This document shows positions 1-11,700 of a stretch of DNA of 64,000 nt, piece after piece. The notes under the pieces are model-generated. The model had not been told where the DNA came from, did not search any database, and saw only the letters and a list, made by a program, of their open reading frames with translations. Location: positions 1,736,001 to 1,800,000 of the forward strand of contig JAETXT010000007.1 in assembly GCA_019188255.1 (NCBI GenBank). The letters are read 5' to 3'. Position 1 is the stretch's first letter. Each line of letters opens with the position of its first letter. A program made the translations under genes and the position numbers. This stretch comes from Verticillium longisporum (taxonomy: Eukaryota > Ascomycota > Sordariomycetes > Glomerellales > Plectosphaerellaceae).

Positions 1-384
1 TGCGCCCCCGCCGGCGGCCGCCACAATGCCAAAAAGTCCTGCCGCCTCGCCAAGGCTTCCTTCGCCGTCACCGTCCTCATGCTCGCCGTGGTCCTCGTCA
101 ACCTCGGCATGGCCGTCTGGGGCATGTGGCCCACCGAGGACGACAAGCATCCGCACCGCAAGAACTCGCGCTGGGACGACGACAGCGACGACGACGACGA
201 CGACGACAATGTCGAGTCGGACAGGAGCAGCCCCGTCAAGACGGGCGGCCAGTGGGAGATGGCCAGCATGGCCGGCGGCAAGGGACCCGCCAGCCCGAGG
301 GTCATGGTCCAGCCGTACACGCCCAGGACCATGGCCTTCCAGACGCTGGATCGCAAGCTGCCGCTGAGGCAGCAGTACGGTTGA
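1..384 (+). CDS. 3' end of a putative membrane protein (partial)
   Basis: The reading frame is open from base 1 to a TGA at 382-384, so this is the C-terminal part of a gene that begins outside the window. About 127 residues are visible. Near the start lies one hydrophobic segment of about 22 residues (FAVTVLMLAVVLVNLGMAVW), consistent with a last transmembrane helix. It is followed by a cytosolic-looking tail with a run of aspartates and a serine/proline/lysine-rich stretch. A basic patch before the helix and an acidic, disordered tail after it are common in fungal four-helix MARVEL-type proteins, but the fragment is too short to assign a family. Confidence 0.5.
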   Translation, partial: CAPAGGRHNAKKSCRLAKASFAVTVLMLAVVLVNLGMAVWGMWPTEDDKHPHRKNSRWDDDSDDDDDDDNVESDRSSPVKTGGQWEMASMAGGKGPASPRVMVQPYTPRTMAFQTLDRKLPLRQQYG

Positions 385-846
385 GTTGGGCGGGAGCCCA
401 TGCCGAGAGTGATGCTTTTTTTTTCGTTTTGTTTCCTATCGTTAGAAGAAATGGTCGTGACGGGCAGGTGTGAAGCAATCTGTCTCTTCTGCTTGGAGTT
501 TAGGACGTCGGAATTCTTTTGCTACAAGACTACTACTCACTACTGTCTGTGGGGCATGGAAATGAAACCATCCATGGCCAGTGTATAGGCCGGCCGCCCA
601 CGAGACGGGACAGTTTCTCTCATGTACACTACGTAGCCTGCACTATCTGAGCTGCAACACAAACATGACATTGTCAGACAGGGTTCGAACTCAGCCTTTC
701 TTTCGTGATATGCAAACTGCCGATATGCCCGTGTTACAAACCGTGTCGTCGTAGTAGTCAAGTTTCCCGGGAGCAACGTGCCTTCATTGCATGGCGTTGC
801 CCCTTTGTGACAAAATTCATATATCATCGAAACACTAGCCCCTCCC
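385..846. other. Convergent 3' spacer, nothing recognised
   Basis: This is the spacer between the partial membrane-protein gene and the 3' end of the GH79 gene. It contains a T-rich stretch near 415-440 and no convincing reading frame, repeat or RNA gene. It probably holds the two 3' untranslated regions. Confidence 0.5.
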
Positions 847-2524
847 TCATTCTTCCCCGGCCTCTCCGAAACTCACGAGCACAGCCTGACTTGCTGGCAC
901 CTCCACCTCCACCACACCCTCCCGTACCTCGACCCTCTCTCCGACCGTGACATTGCGCAGCCTCACGGGCCTCCCATCTGCCAGCTCCTGGTTATAGCTC
1001 CAGCCGTCCCACGTAATCCCGGAGATGGCGTCACTGCCGTTTGCGAAAAGTCTCTGCACCCGTGCCGACCCGTGCAGCCCCGGCACGGCAAATGCATAGC
1101 GGAACAACGGGCGGGCTGGGGCCGTGGGGTCGGGAATCTCGCCGGTGCCGTTGACGGTTGAGTTGTGAGCCTCTAGGTTGAGGACGAGAAGGCGGGCTAG
1201 CGTTGAGTTGTGGTACGCGGCATAGGCGGCAGCGCGTGGGGTGGGAAGCGAGATATGGGCGACGGAGATGGGGGGTGGCGGCACAGCGCGACCGGGCGAG
1301 AGCATGGCGGCCACGGCAACGTTGCCGTAGTAGGGGGGTTTGGTGCCGGCTACTGTCGTGGATGTGGTGATGGGCTGCCAGCTGCCGTACTACCAAGGCG
1401 TTAGTACAGAGCTGAGGTAATGAGGGGCAGAGAGAACGACTCATTTGCAAAACTTACCCGGTAGTCGGTGCCCATGTGCATGTGCACACGTTTGATGCCG
1501 ACAGAGGCCGCGTATAGGTTGAAATCGATGCCCCAGAGGGCTGCTCCGAAAGAGTTGGACAGGCCCGGTTTGCCCTGGTGATAGAGGGAGTTGTGCTCGC
1601 CCAGAATATGAGGCGGGACGTCATCGTGGTGGGCCGTCAAGTCGCGATATGTCCTCACATGGGCATCGACGGACTGCGTTGTCTTATGATGGTTCATCAA
1701 CGTGTCTTGGAGGGTGACCCCGGGACTTTCGGCTCCACTGATGTAGTTGTGCGTCGAGAAGAGCTTGACGTTACCGTCGCGATTGAGACCCTCGGACCAC
1801 TGTTCACCAGCCTGGAGAGGGTTGTAAACACCGCCATTTGATGGGGCGACGTAGCCATATAGATCACCCTCTAGCATGTCAGGACATGACTTCTCCAGAG
1901 CGCCCCGGATATCTCTGGTACCGTTCAACCACTCCTTGACGTATTCTTCGGCGTTCCAGGTCAAAGGCCGCACTGGACCCTGAGCAGAGATGGAGAAAAG
2001 ATCAGGCTCATTGCCGTACTCCCACATGTCAAGGTTGGCTTTGCCAATGGCCTTGCAGGCTAGAGGCACGGTAGCCAGCAATGCAGCACGGCCTTCAGGT
2101 TTGATTCCGCCGATGCCGAGATTGAAGCCGTGCGTGAACTTGGTGTTGTTGAACGTGCTATAGGACTCGAAGAAAGATGGGCCAATATCAATGGTCGTGG
2201 GGTAATCCTTCGACCTCTTCAGGTCATAGGTGCCGTTGACGGCATAAGGAGAGACTCATCGTACAAGGCATAGTCTTGCGTGTTGCCGCCCACGCGAACA
2301 TAGGGTCGTACGCCCTGGAGCTGGCCTAGGTTTTCAAGCAGATTATCGGAGAACCGATTGGGGTGAGATTTGTTACCAGCGAAGTCGGGCCAGAAGACAA
2401 ACTCGATGGAAAAGCTCATAAAGGCATCGAAAATGGGGCTCGTACTCTCGACCCCTGGCACGACATGAACGCCATTAGCCGGAGAGGTAAGGGAGGCTGC
2501 AACGAGGAGCAATGAGTACAGCAT
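847..2524 (-). CDS. Secreted GH79-type beta-glucuronidase/heparanase-like glycosidase (apparent frameshift)
   Basis: Two exons on the minus strand, 2524-1458 and 1389-847. The 68 bp intron (1390-1457) has a GTAAGT donor and a TAG acceptor. The ATG at 2524 opens a hydrophobic signal peptide (MLYSLLLVAASLTSPANG), so the product is predicted to be secreted. Family markers of GH79 are visible: WEYGNEPD with the likely acid/base glutamate near residue 173, HILGEHNSLY with the likely nucleophile near residue 310, and a C-terminal beta-sandwich-like region with several N-glycosylation sequons. GH79 enzymes cleave beta-glucuronosyl links in glycans; the exact substrate cannot be told. Near 2248-2251 the frame shifts: one C appears missing from the coding strand, and adding one base restores DESLPYAVNGTYD and an exon length divisible by three. 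With that correction the protein is about 536 residues. A true pseudogene is possible but less likely. Confidence 0.82.
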
Positions 2525-3499
2525 GTCGACAGAGGCTCGCAACTGCGTAAACTGTCTCAAAATGACACCGGCTCGTGAATGAAGCCACGGTGCCAGTGCG
2601 GTGAAAGCGTCGCGGGCTCTCTCGGCCACAACAGCGAGAGGGTCCAAAACGTCATGTTGGTATGGGGCCATTACGTTGGTGCCGCGAGTTCTTTGGACAT
2701 GGCACTTGGCCTAAGTGCCCCCTGGCGAGTTTTCAATGGCAGGTGATCCTGTGGAGGATGACAGTTGCGTTTCGCGGGCAAGATGGCCCAGGTCGTCGGG
2801 GGATGCCGCTTGAAACTTCAAATTGATGATGGAGGAAGGAGAGAGGTTCACGCTCAGAGGTACGGGGTGACATCTTTCATTGAGGCTGCATCAGGGCAAG
2901 AGGTCTTGCCCGCTTCTTGGCATTGCTTATGCGATGAGAGTTAGATGAAGACTCTGCCTCCTTGTACCTTATAAAGGTAGGTACGTAGGTCGGTCGGTCC
3001 TCCTCTTGTTGAGCCAGATGGGACACGGCAGTCGGCGCAACCAACGAATGGCATGGTCATAGCTCCTACCTACTCCTCCTCCGCTCCTACCTTACTTAGC
3101 AGCAATCATGACGGCCTTGAGCCCCACTTCCCCCATCACACCTGCCTGTAACTCTGTGACCAAAGCCGGGTGGGCGCTGGTACCTGGTAGCCCCTCCCTC
3201 GTTGTCCCGGCCCGGTGCTCGACGCCGAATGAACGTCATAACGTGATCAGCGAGACTGGCTTCATTCCGAGCAATTGAACACCTTCATCTTCAACCTACC
3301 CCTTTGCAGGTCTTGATTGCACGCCTGAACCACCTGGACCATCTGAACCAGTGATCGAGGCCAACAACAACCCGTCTATTCCACAGTTCCTGCAAGCCCA
3401 CCCGCCCACCAATGCGGCCTTGAGGTCCTCCTCCATCACCCTAATTAAGCCCTGTGTCTGCACCCCGGCCTTCGCGTTGCCGTGCCTCGGCTCACCATC
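2525..3499. promoter_or_regulatory. Divergent promoter region between GH79 and SSADH genes
   Basis: A 975 bp spacer separates two divergently transcribed genes, so both promoters lie here. On the GH79 side there is an AGGTAGGTACGTAGGT-type element at about 2979-2994 followed by a short GGTC repeat. On the dehydrogenase side the leader is C-rich with pyrimidine patches. I see no other gene. Exact transcription starts cannot be placed by eye. Confidence 0.45.
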
Positions 3500-5212
3500 A
3501 TGCTCAGTATCCTGCCGCGCCCCGGCAACCCTCAGAGGCTATTAAAGCTCTCATCTCAGGTCACAGCTAGGAGGCCAGTTCGAAACTCTTTCGTCCCCTT
3601 TACTCTTCGAGCCGCTTCCACCATGGTCCCCAAGGCATGTCCTTCCCCCAAACTCCAGCCGCCGGGGCCTTGCTAACACTGAAACCTCAGCTCAAAGACC
3701 CTTCTCTCCTCAAGCAGGATGTGTGCTACGTCAACGGCCAATGGGTCAAGGCCAAGTCTGGCAAGACGTTCGAGGTCCACGATCCCGCCACCGGCAAGCT
3801 CATCGGTACCTGTCCCGAGTTTGACGGCGCCGATACTGAAAAGGCGATTGCCGCTGCCGCCGAGGCGTTCAAGGACTTCCGTCACAAGACGGGCCGCGAG
3901 CGCTCTAAGCTGCTTCGCAAGTGGTACGATCTCATGATGCAAAACGCCGAAGATTTGACCACCCTCATCACCTGGGAGAACGGTAAGCCCCTGGCCGATG
4001 CCAAAGGAGAGGTCACCTACGCCGCCAACTTCTTCGAGTGGTTCAGCGAGGAAGCCCCGCGCATTTACGGCAACACCATCCCTTCATCTGTACCCGGCAA
4101 CAGGGTCTGGACCATCAAGGAGCCCGTTGGTGTCTGTGGCTTGATCACCCCGTGAGTTGGCCGTCAGTCAAGAACCCTGCTGAATGTCGCCTGCTAAACA
4201 TTGCCAGTTGGAACTTCCCTGCCGCCATGGTTACTCGCAAAATCGGCCCTGCCCTGGCCACAGGCTGTACTGTGGTAGCCAAGGCGCCCGCTGAGACGCC
4301 CTTCACCTCTCTCGCCCTCGCCGAGCTCGCCCATCGTGCTGGCATACCTGCGGGCGTCGTCAACGTCGTGACCTCTCATCAGAACACTCCCGAGGTTGGT
4401 GAAACTCTGACCAGCTCCCCAACCATTCGAAAGGTTTCCTTCACTGGGTCCACCAACGTCGGCAAGCTCCTGATGCGCCAGAGCTCCGACACCTTGAAGA
4501 AGCTCTCTCTCGAACTCGGCGGCAATGCCCCTTTATCGTTTTCGATGATGCCGATCTCGACGCTGCTGTTGCTGGCGCGGTTGCTTCCAAATTCCGTTCC
4601 AGTGGCCAGACATGTGTCTGTGCGAACCGCATTTACGTCCAGCGCGGTCTGTACGATGCATTTGCCGCTCGCCTCGCAGACCAGGTCAAGGGTTTCCGCG
4701 TCGGAAACGGTTTCGAAGAAGGCACAACCCACGGACCTCTCATTCATGATCGCGCTGTCGACAAGGCTGATGCTCACGTCCGCGATGCTACTGCCAAGGG
4801 CGCCAAGGTCCTGGTTGGTGGCAATAAGATGGAGGGTAGCTTCTTCGAGCCTACCGTCCTGACGGGCATGACGCGCGACATGGCCATGGCCGAGGAGGAG
4901 ACGTTTGGCCCGGTGGCGGGCATCTTCCCCTTTGATACCGAGGCCGAGGTCGTTGCCATGGCAAACAGTACAACCTTTGGCTTGGCTGGCTACTTTTTCT
5001 CGAAGGACTTGCACCGCGTGCACCGTGTCGCCGAGGCCTTGGAGGTTGGCATGGTCGGCGTCAACACGGGTCTCATTTCCGACCCTGCCGCGCCTTTCGG
5101 TGGTGTCAAGGAAAGTGGATTTGGAAGGGAGGGTTCGCTTTACGGTGTCTCGGAATATCAGATTACAAAAATGGTCACATATGGAGGCATGGGCCAACCT
5201 CTGCAGGCATAA
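3500..5212 (+). CDS. Succinate-semialdehyde dehydrogenase, probably mitochondrial (apparent frameshift)
   Basis: Three exons: 3500-3634, 3691-4151 and 4208-5212. The product oxidises succinate semialdehyde to succinate with NAD(P)+, the last step of the GABA shunt. The first about 45 residues are rich in arginine and serine with no acids, like a mitochondrial presequence. Aldehyde dehydrogenase landmarks follow: TWENGKP, the VSFTGST cofactor loop, LELGGNAP, the catalytic cysteine in SGQTCVCANR, EETFGPV, and the C-terminal PFGGVKESGFGREG typical of the SSADH subfamily. Intron 1 (3635-3690) uses a GC donor (GCATGT); intron 2 (4152-4207) is GT-AG. At 4528-4531 a run of four C appears to lack one base: the conserved sequence after NAP continues in another frame (IVFDDADLDAAV). 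With one base restored the protein is 533 residues, a normal length. Confidence 0.9.
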
Positions 5213-5596
5213 TTCAGAACTGCTATTTGTTCTTCAAGCGAATCTAGGTAGCTGCACAAAGCCCATTTCCTGACCACTCTGTGACCTTGATCTGAGTTGA
5301 GCTGACAGGAGCGAAAGAGCTTTGCGTGTGCCGGTATGATTCCTGAGGGTATGTACCCGGGAGACGATCCACCGAGACAGACGGCTTCTGAATATCCTCT
5401 ACCTGGATCTAGCGTCAGTACCAGTTCCGTAACATCAAAGCTATCATGAAGCGTAGACCTGAAGGTCCGGACTGAACAAAGAGCGTTTGACCCAAGTATC
5501 TACTTGGAGAAGATCATAATTAAAGAAACCTCATTCGTAAGTCGTGGTTCGGGCAAAATATAAGGGCCCATGTGATCCGGTCGTGGTGGCAAAACT
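5213..5596. other. 3' flank of SSADH, nothing recognised
   Basis: This stretch is AT-richer than its surroundings. It holds the 3' untranslated region of the dehydrogenase gene and no supported gene or repeat. Confidence 0.4.
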
Positions 5597-5634
5597 TGTC
5601 TATGCCAGGGCTCGAACCTGGGGCCTTTTGTGTT
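5597..5634 (-). pseudogene. tRNA-Val 3'-half relic
   Basis: A 38 bp stretch on the minus strand matches the 3' half of the tRNA-Val gene 174 bp away with only two differences. It covers the end of the anticodon arm, the variable loop, the T arm with TTCGA and the 3' acceptor strand ending CATAGACA. No D arm or anticodon follows on its 5' side, so it cannot fold as a full tRNA. It looks like a partial duplication or a decayed second copy. Confidence 0.7.
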
Positions 5635-5770
5635 GCATGGATGTTGTGTTTTTAATGAAGAAGTAAGCTATTCATGAAGGGAAAAATGTAAAGACTTCAG
5701 CTTTGCCTGGCCAAACTCTCATCAGAAAGGAAATAAGTAAACGAGCTCCTAGCTTCAACTAGCAAAAGTT

Positions 5771-5867
5771 TGTCTATGCCAGGGATCGAACCTGGGACCT
5801 TTTGTGTTACTTGTTCTCGAACGAGATTATGTAAGACAAATGTGAATAACCACTACACTACACAGAC
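5771..5867 (-). tRNA. tRNA-Val (anticodon TAC) with intron
   Basis: Read on the minus strand, the acceptor strands GTCTGTG and CATAGAC pair over seven positions with one G-T pair. The T arm is CCAGG-TTCGATC-CCTGG. The anticodon stem TTTGT/ACAAA encloses CTTACA, giving anticodon TAC for valine. An intron of about 23 bases sits one base 3' of the anticodon, the canonical position in eukaryotic nuclear tRNAs. The D arm carries TAGTGGTTA. Mature length is about 74 bases. Confidence 0.88.
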
Positions 5868-6557
5868 AACGATGATGTGTCGAGAATCCGCGTCTTATGA
5901 CAGGCTAGTAATCATCATCATGACTCTGGATTGAGGAGTTGCACAAACAAGGAAGGGCACCTTGGGTTCGTGGTCCGATACTCTGGTATGCCAAACATTC
6001 TTGCTCGTAGTATCTCTCTGTGACAACCGGGCATTGTCTTCTCCTTACATTTTGATGGAGAATTTCTCATGTTCCAGCATCATAGTGGTTGACGATTCAC
6101 GGCGGAGCATAACCAGTGTTTGCTCTTGACTCTTGAGGGCCTGAATTCCTCTTGCTTGACAATAGTCTCACCCCTCCAAGCTGCGATTGAAAACCGTGCA
6201 GATTGAGCGGTAGTTCTTAAAAGCTTGGGCGCGGGAATCATTCTCACCTCCAGCATTCATATTCGATAGTAGCATTGTTACCCTATAGACATATGAATGC
6301 ACTAGCGCATGCCCCAAGATATTGAGGTTCGAGCACGCTCTCGAGGTACTTGCCTAAGGTACTTGGGTACCTAGGTACCTAGGTACCTAGACGCTGTAGC
6401 TCCTGCACCTGCATCAGACCCCTGAACCAATGGGAGGTCGGCTGTCCCGCCTTGCCTCTTTCCCTGTCGCGACTCCACGCGACGTCAATCGGCTGTCGCA
6501 ACCTCTCCACGACTTGTGCGGTTGATCTATCTTCCCAACGATCGCCCACTGCCCATC
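5868..6557. promoter_or_regulatory. Upstream region of the PP4 R2 gene with a triple GTACCTAG repeat
   Basis: About 690 bp without a gene. Its most notable element is three perfect tandem copies of the 8-mer GTACCTAG at 6367-6390, which also form overlapping CCTAGG/GGTACC palindromes. They lie about 170-190 bp before the start codon of the next gene. A related AAGGTACTT sits just before them. Confidence 0.45.
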
Positions 6558-8360
6558 ATGGAGATCGAGACGGACGAGGAAGTCTTGCGGCAGCTTGCTG
6601 CAGGGGGTGCCATGGACTAGTAAGTGGCTTGTCTTCCAGTGCTCTAACATCTTTGACCAGGACCTAATCATCGCCAGCGCTCAATGGCCGAACCTGCTCC
6701 AAAGTATTCTCTCGAGACTCGACAAGGTGGGCAGGCCTCTCTTGTTATTGGCTTCAATGCTGACCATACTCCTCTTTCTCTAGATCGCACATGACGAATT
6801 CCCTATCCCGGCCCTGCCACCCCCTCCCCAGCAGGCCAACGCACCAGGCCAACAAAGAACCCTTCCGCCACTCCTTTCCTCGTCGCTCGAGGCGCCCACC
6901 AGCCGGCCCTCCTCCCAGGATGCGGACAAGGAGAATAACCAACCCCAGAATTCCGCTGCTACTACCGAACCCACCGTCACAGATGATCCAGAAGAGGCGC
7001 CGGCGCCGGCGCTGCCCGTCACCCTGCCGCCAGGCGTGCTCCCGCCCCAATTGGACGGCATGCTCACCGAGATTAACAATGTCCTGACCAAGAACTTCAC
7101 CAAATTCCCACCACACACAATTCAGCGCGTCTCCGAGCTACTTCTCGAGCCGCGTCAGCACTACCGTCATCTCGCTTCCTACCTACACGCGCTCGACCGC
7201 GTCGTCCATGTCACTTCCACCAACAATATCTACCCTCTGCCACCCGCCATCCCCGACATGTCGACTATGACGCTTCTCTCCAACGGCGTGACTGACCCCG
7301 TCACTGGCGCCATCACATCAACAACGAGGACACCCGAACCGAAAGACCCGGCCGCCAATGTGTCCTGGGGCAACCCCACGACCGCAGCGCCTCCAGCCTC
7401 CGGCGTCGGCTCCGACGAAGCCCTCGGCGGCGCTTTACTAACCCCCATCCCCTGGCTAACGCGACGTCCCAGCCCCCGAGGCGACTCTGCCTCGTCCAGC
7501 CCGACCTCGACGCACTCCGGCAGCGGACCCTCGCCCGGCACCGGCCAGCAGTCCCAGGGCCAGCACGAGATCCGCACCGAGTCGACCGAGACGATCGAGG
7601 GCCCCAACGGCATGGGCCACATTGAGACGGTCACCATCAGCGTCAACGGCATCTCCTCCGCCGCCAGTTCCGCCGCCACGGGCCCCGTCCCATCACCCAA
7701 GGTGAGTTACTACGACAAGAGCAGCAGCGCGGCGTCGTCCCAGTCAGCCAACTCGCCCCCCAAGCAGAAGAAGCCCCCGCCCAGCACATCCACGCCGCCG
7801 CCGCCCAGCTCGCCGCCGCTCAGGCCGCCGCCGCCGCCGCCCGCGCCGGGTCCTCAGACATCGACCCCGATGCTGACCCCGACGCTGACGACGACGACAT
7901 GGCAGCCGATGCATCAACCGCTGCCGCCCCCACCACAGACACGTCCGCCGACGCAGTTGACGGCGACGAGGCGACGACAACGTCCCCCGCCGCCGCGGCA
8001 GTCGCCGCCGACGCAGACGAGGTGCCCCACGCCCGCGGCCCGGCCGAGATCGGCGCCGACGACCTCGGCCCCCAGAGTGCGTCCAGGACCACGTATGGCG
8101 GCCCCGGCGTCGAGATGCAGGGCATCGACGTCGAGGCCGCCGTGGGCCGCAAGCCCGATGAGGAGCCGACGACCAGCATCAACGAAGACGACGCCGCCTC
8201 GGACGCCGAGAGCGAGGCGTCGCAGAAGAGGGAGGCGGACGCCGACGTTGGGGAGGGTCCCGCGCCCAAGAAGCGCAAGGACGGAGACGGAGACGAGGAC
8301 ATGAGCGATGATGGCACCGAGGACAAGACGGAAAAAGTCGACAGCGCGAAGGAGGGTTGA
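6558..8360 (+). CDS. Serine/threonine protein phosphatase 4 core regulatory subunit R2
   Basis: Four exons: 6558-6619, 6678-6726, 6784-7701 and 7785-8360, giving 534 residues. PPP4R2 (Psy4 in yeast) is a subunit of the PP4 phosphatase, which acts on DNA-damage and other nuclear substrates. The conserved N-terminal block is visible: VLRQLAAGGAMDY, then QWPNLLQSILSRL, IAHDEFPIP and, after a low-complexity insert, the helix FTKFPPHTIQRVSELLLEP and HYRHLASYLHALDRVVHV. The C-terminal half is low-complexity, alanine- and acid-rich, with a basic PAPKKRK nuclear-localisation-like motif. Intron 1 uses the acceptor at 6677; earlier AG choices would create a stop. The last intron has a strong GTGAGT donor at 7702, but its acceptor is uncertain (7784 chosen; 7808 is also in frame). 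The gene converges on RAD50, 344 bp away. Confidence 0.85.
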
Positions 8361-8704
8361 AGGGATATTTGTTTTGGAGGGGCGAGGAGGGGGCATCATT
8401 CGAGGGGCACCGTTGGATCCAGAACGGAAGACGAAAGATACCAGGATCGTTAGGGCCTTGACGATGCGAGACTTGGGAACGATCAACATGAAACGGCTCG
8501 ACCATGGAGAGCGGCACAAACAGGACCACACAAACGCAGCAAGTTAAGACGAACAGGAAACTCTGTCAAGAACTGGTTGTCCTCACTTTCCCCATGCATT
8601 CGTGAGCGGCACCCCGGACCGCATGCTACATTATCATGCCCACCGAAACGCCATGCTGTAGAGGAACATCTCGACAATCTTACACAACATACACACACAT
8701 GCAT
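8361..8704. other. Convergent 3' spacer between PP4 R2 and RAD50
   Basis: A 344 bp spacer between two gene ends. It holds a short ACACAC stretch near 8688-8699 and no gene. Confidence 0.45.
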
Positions 8705-11700
8705 TTACAGCACCCTCGTAATGCTCTCTCGCGAAATAACGCTGCATTGCTTGTCGTCACGCTTCACGCGGAAGAAGCTGTCGCAGAACTCGCTGCACCG
8801 CATGTGTCGAAGAAACTCCTCGTCGTGGGTGATGACGATGAGCTGGAAGTTGCTCTGCGCCTGGCGTGACTTGATGATGTGATGCAAGCTCTCGGCGAGA
8901 GACTTGATGTTGTCCTTGTCGAGGTTGGTGGTTGGCTCGTCGAGTGCGATGAGGCCGCAGTTGACGCCGAAAGACTCCGCCAGCGCGAGGCGGATGATGA
9001 TGCTGGCGAGCACCTTCTGGCCAGCTGAGCAGCGCCCGCGCATGTCCATCTCGGTGTCCTGCTTGACCATGCACACGCGGTAGTTGTACGAGCGCCGCCC
9101 TGTGGCACCTTCGTTGTCGGACCGAATGAGAATCGTATCAATGTCGGTACCTTGGTATGTGCTCTGCCACAACTCGCCGGCGATGCGGTTGACTTCTTCC
9201 ATCTTCAGGCCGTGGTACTGCATGATGGCCTTGTCGAGTGCCGCGCCGTAGCGACCGAGATCCTCGATTGCCGCCTTGGTCGTCTCGACCTTGATGTGGG
9301 ACTCTCGATACTTCTTGGAAGCGTCCCGGTAGTCCATTTCCCACTCGCCAAGAAGCCGCGCAAGCTCCTCGTCCTTGGTCTTCATCTGGCCCATGAGGGA
9401 GCCGCGTTCGGCTACTAGCATGTTGTGACGGTTCTCTAGTTGGACCGCCTCGTCATTGAGCCTGTCGTAGTCGTCGTCGGCGTCGCAGGATTGGAGATCG
9501 TCAATCTCAGCGCGAAGCACATCGAGTTGACGCTTGTTCTGGCGGAACTTCAGGTTGTTGCTGATGTTTTGCTTTTTCCGGTCGCCATTATCAATGTCTT
9601 GCTTCAACTTGTTCGTCCGGACCGTGAGATCGGATATTTCCTGTTCCGTGGCGGCAATCGTCTTTTCAAGGCCATCAATGGCGCGCTGGTTCGCGGCGAG
9701 GTTGGAAGGCCCCCACGGTCCATGTAGTCCTGAATGTCGCTCTCGACCATCTTGAGCTCAGTAACCGAGTTGGCAACCAAATCGCGCTCCTCTACGATGG
9801 CCTTTTCTTTCGCGCGGCCGCGCTGGAGCGTATCATCCCGCACTGCGCGAGCCTCTGCGATTGAAGGCTCGATGACCTCCAGGTCTTGGTCAGCCTTCTG
9901 AATGAGCTCCCGTTGGTTGGCCTGATCCTCTTTCAAAGTTTGAATCTGGTTCTGGAAGTCCTTTTTGCGCTCCAATTGACTCTGCACCTTGCTGAGCTTG
10001 TTTTTCAGCTCGCTCCTTTCTAGTTCTAGGCTGTTGAGCTGGTCTCGCATCCTCTGTCGGTCAGTTGTAATCTTGGTGAGGCGAGCTTTCGTCGACCGCA
10101 TCTGCTCTTTGCAGGTTGCCTGCAGCTCATGTATTTCATCAGCAGTTCTCGTAGCCATGCCAGATGACTGTTGCGACATGATCCGCTCCACCTGGGCCTC
10201 GGAATCCTTCATGTCTTTGAGAGTCTGAGAGATGTTCATGACTGTCTTGTTCAAGGCCTCAACATCGGCCTGTTTCGCCTCTTCGGCATTGACATTTTCA
10301 TCATGCTCTTCAAGCTGCCTCTCGTGGGTTTCAAGCTCAGCCTCAAGAGTTTTGCACGCTTCTTTCAGACCCGGTAGCTCGCCCAGGGACCGCTCGTACG
10401 TTTCGTGTTGAACTCTGACTTGCCGCAACTTATCGAGCGTCGCCTTGGACTTTTCGAGGTCCTCACTGGCCTTCTCTTTCTTCGAAGGGTCAAGATATTT
10501 GATAAGCTTGTCTGAGAAACGCGACTTATTGACGCTCTGCTTGTCGTCGAAACCTCTGTCACACAGCTTGCACTTGTTCTTCTTGGTCAATGTCTCCTGA
10601 CATTGCTTGTAGTAATCAGACAACGCCTCCAGAAGGCTGATGTCCGTCGAGTAGGCCTCAACGTCCTCCTCAAGAAGTTTGACCTCCTCAGCATAGTCGT
10701 CGATGGTGGCCTCATCCCTGACCTGTTTCAAGACGTCGAGGACCCTGTCGTGACAGCGAGAAATCTCGTCTGACTTCTTTTGTTGTGCGTCCCGCGCTGA
10801 TTTCAGGCTAAAGTCGATTTTTTGTTGCTTCTCGCGTGCCGTGTCCCGTTTTTGGCGCGCCTGTGCAACAAGCTGTGACTGCTTTTTGAGCACTGACTGG
10901 AACTGTGGTTCAATCGTCTCCGCTTGCCACTCACTGCCGATCTGTGCGTCAAGCTTCTCCTTCCACGTGCTTGTGAGAGTCTCCAACTTTCTCTTGCGGT
11001 CAATCAGCTCCTTTTTTCGGTATTCCAGCTGGGCTCGCTCGGAAGCTAGACGCGTGGCCTCCATCAGCTCTCGGCCCAGTTTGTCATTTTCACTCTCCAA
11101 TTGATAGAGCTTCTCGTTTTCCTGCTCGATTTGACCATCGAACCCAGCGCTGTCGATTGACTCGGTCGTCTTCGCCAGCCGGCCCTCGATATCTTCGAAC
11201 TGACTATCCAATATAGCCTTGGCACCTTCATCGACATCTAATGTGTTGATATCATTTTGGATGACAGCGGTACGCTTCTCGATGGCACCCATGCGCTGCT
11301 TCGCGAACACGCGATTCTGAGTCATGGTAGATTTGCGGCCCTCGAGGTCAGTGATGATGCCAGTGGCCTTGTCAAGCTCCTGAGCATTTTCCTTTTGAAC
11401 GCGCTCGAGATCCCGTTTCTTGTCGGCTAGAAGCTTTTGTATCCTGTCATTGAACGACTTGATCTGCGTGTCTTTCAAATCGCCGTCAAAACCTCGGAAG
11501 CCGTGCAGCTCGGCAGCTTCGTGAATCAGGTCGACACGCGAGGCAAGCTGACGTTCGTACTTGTCCTTGTCCGACTGGTGTTTGCCCTTCTCGGAAAGTT
11601 TTGCCGACAAGTCATTCCTCGACCTGCTTAGATCGTTCTGGAGCTGTGTGTACTGCGATCTGTTCTGGCGCTCTTCAGTCTGGAAGCGTGCCATGCGCTC

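Noticed and set aside
4379..5197. Minus-strand open frame of 272 codons opposite SSADH
   Set aside because: Antisense to the catalytic domain of a well-supported dehydrogenase; no motif of its own.
7702..7808. A frameshift error in the PP4 R2 gene
   Set aside because: A strong GTGAGT donor and in-frame AG acceptors explain the frame change as an intron, so no missing base is needed.
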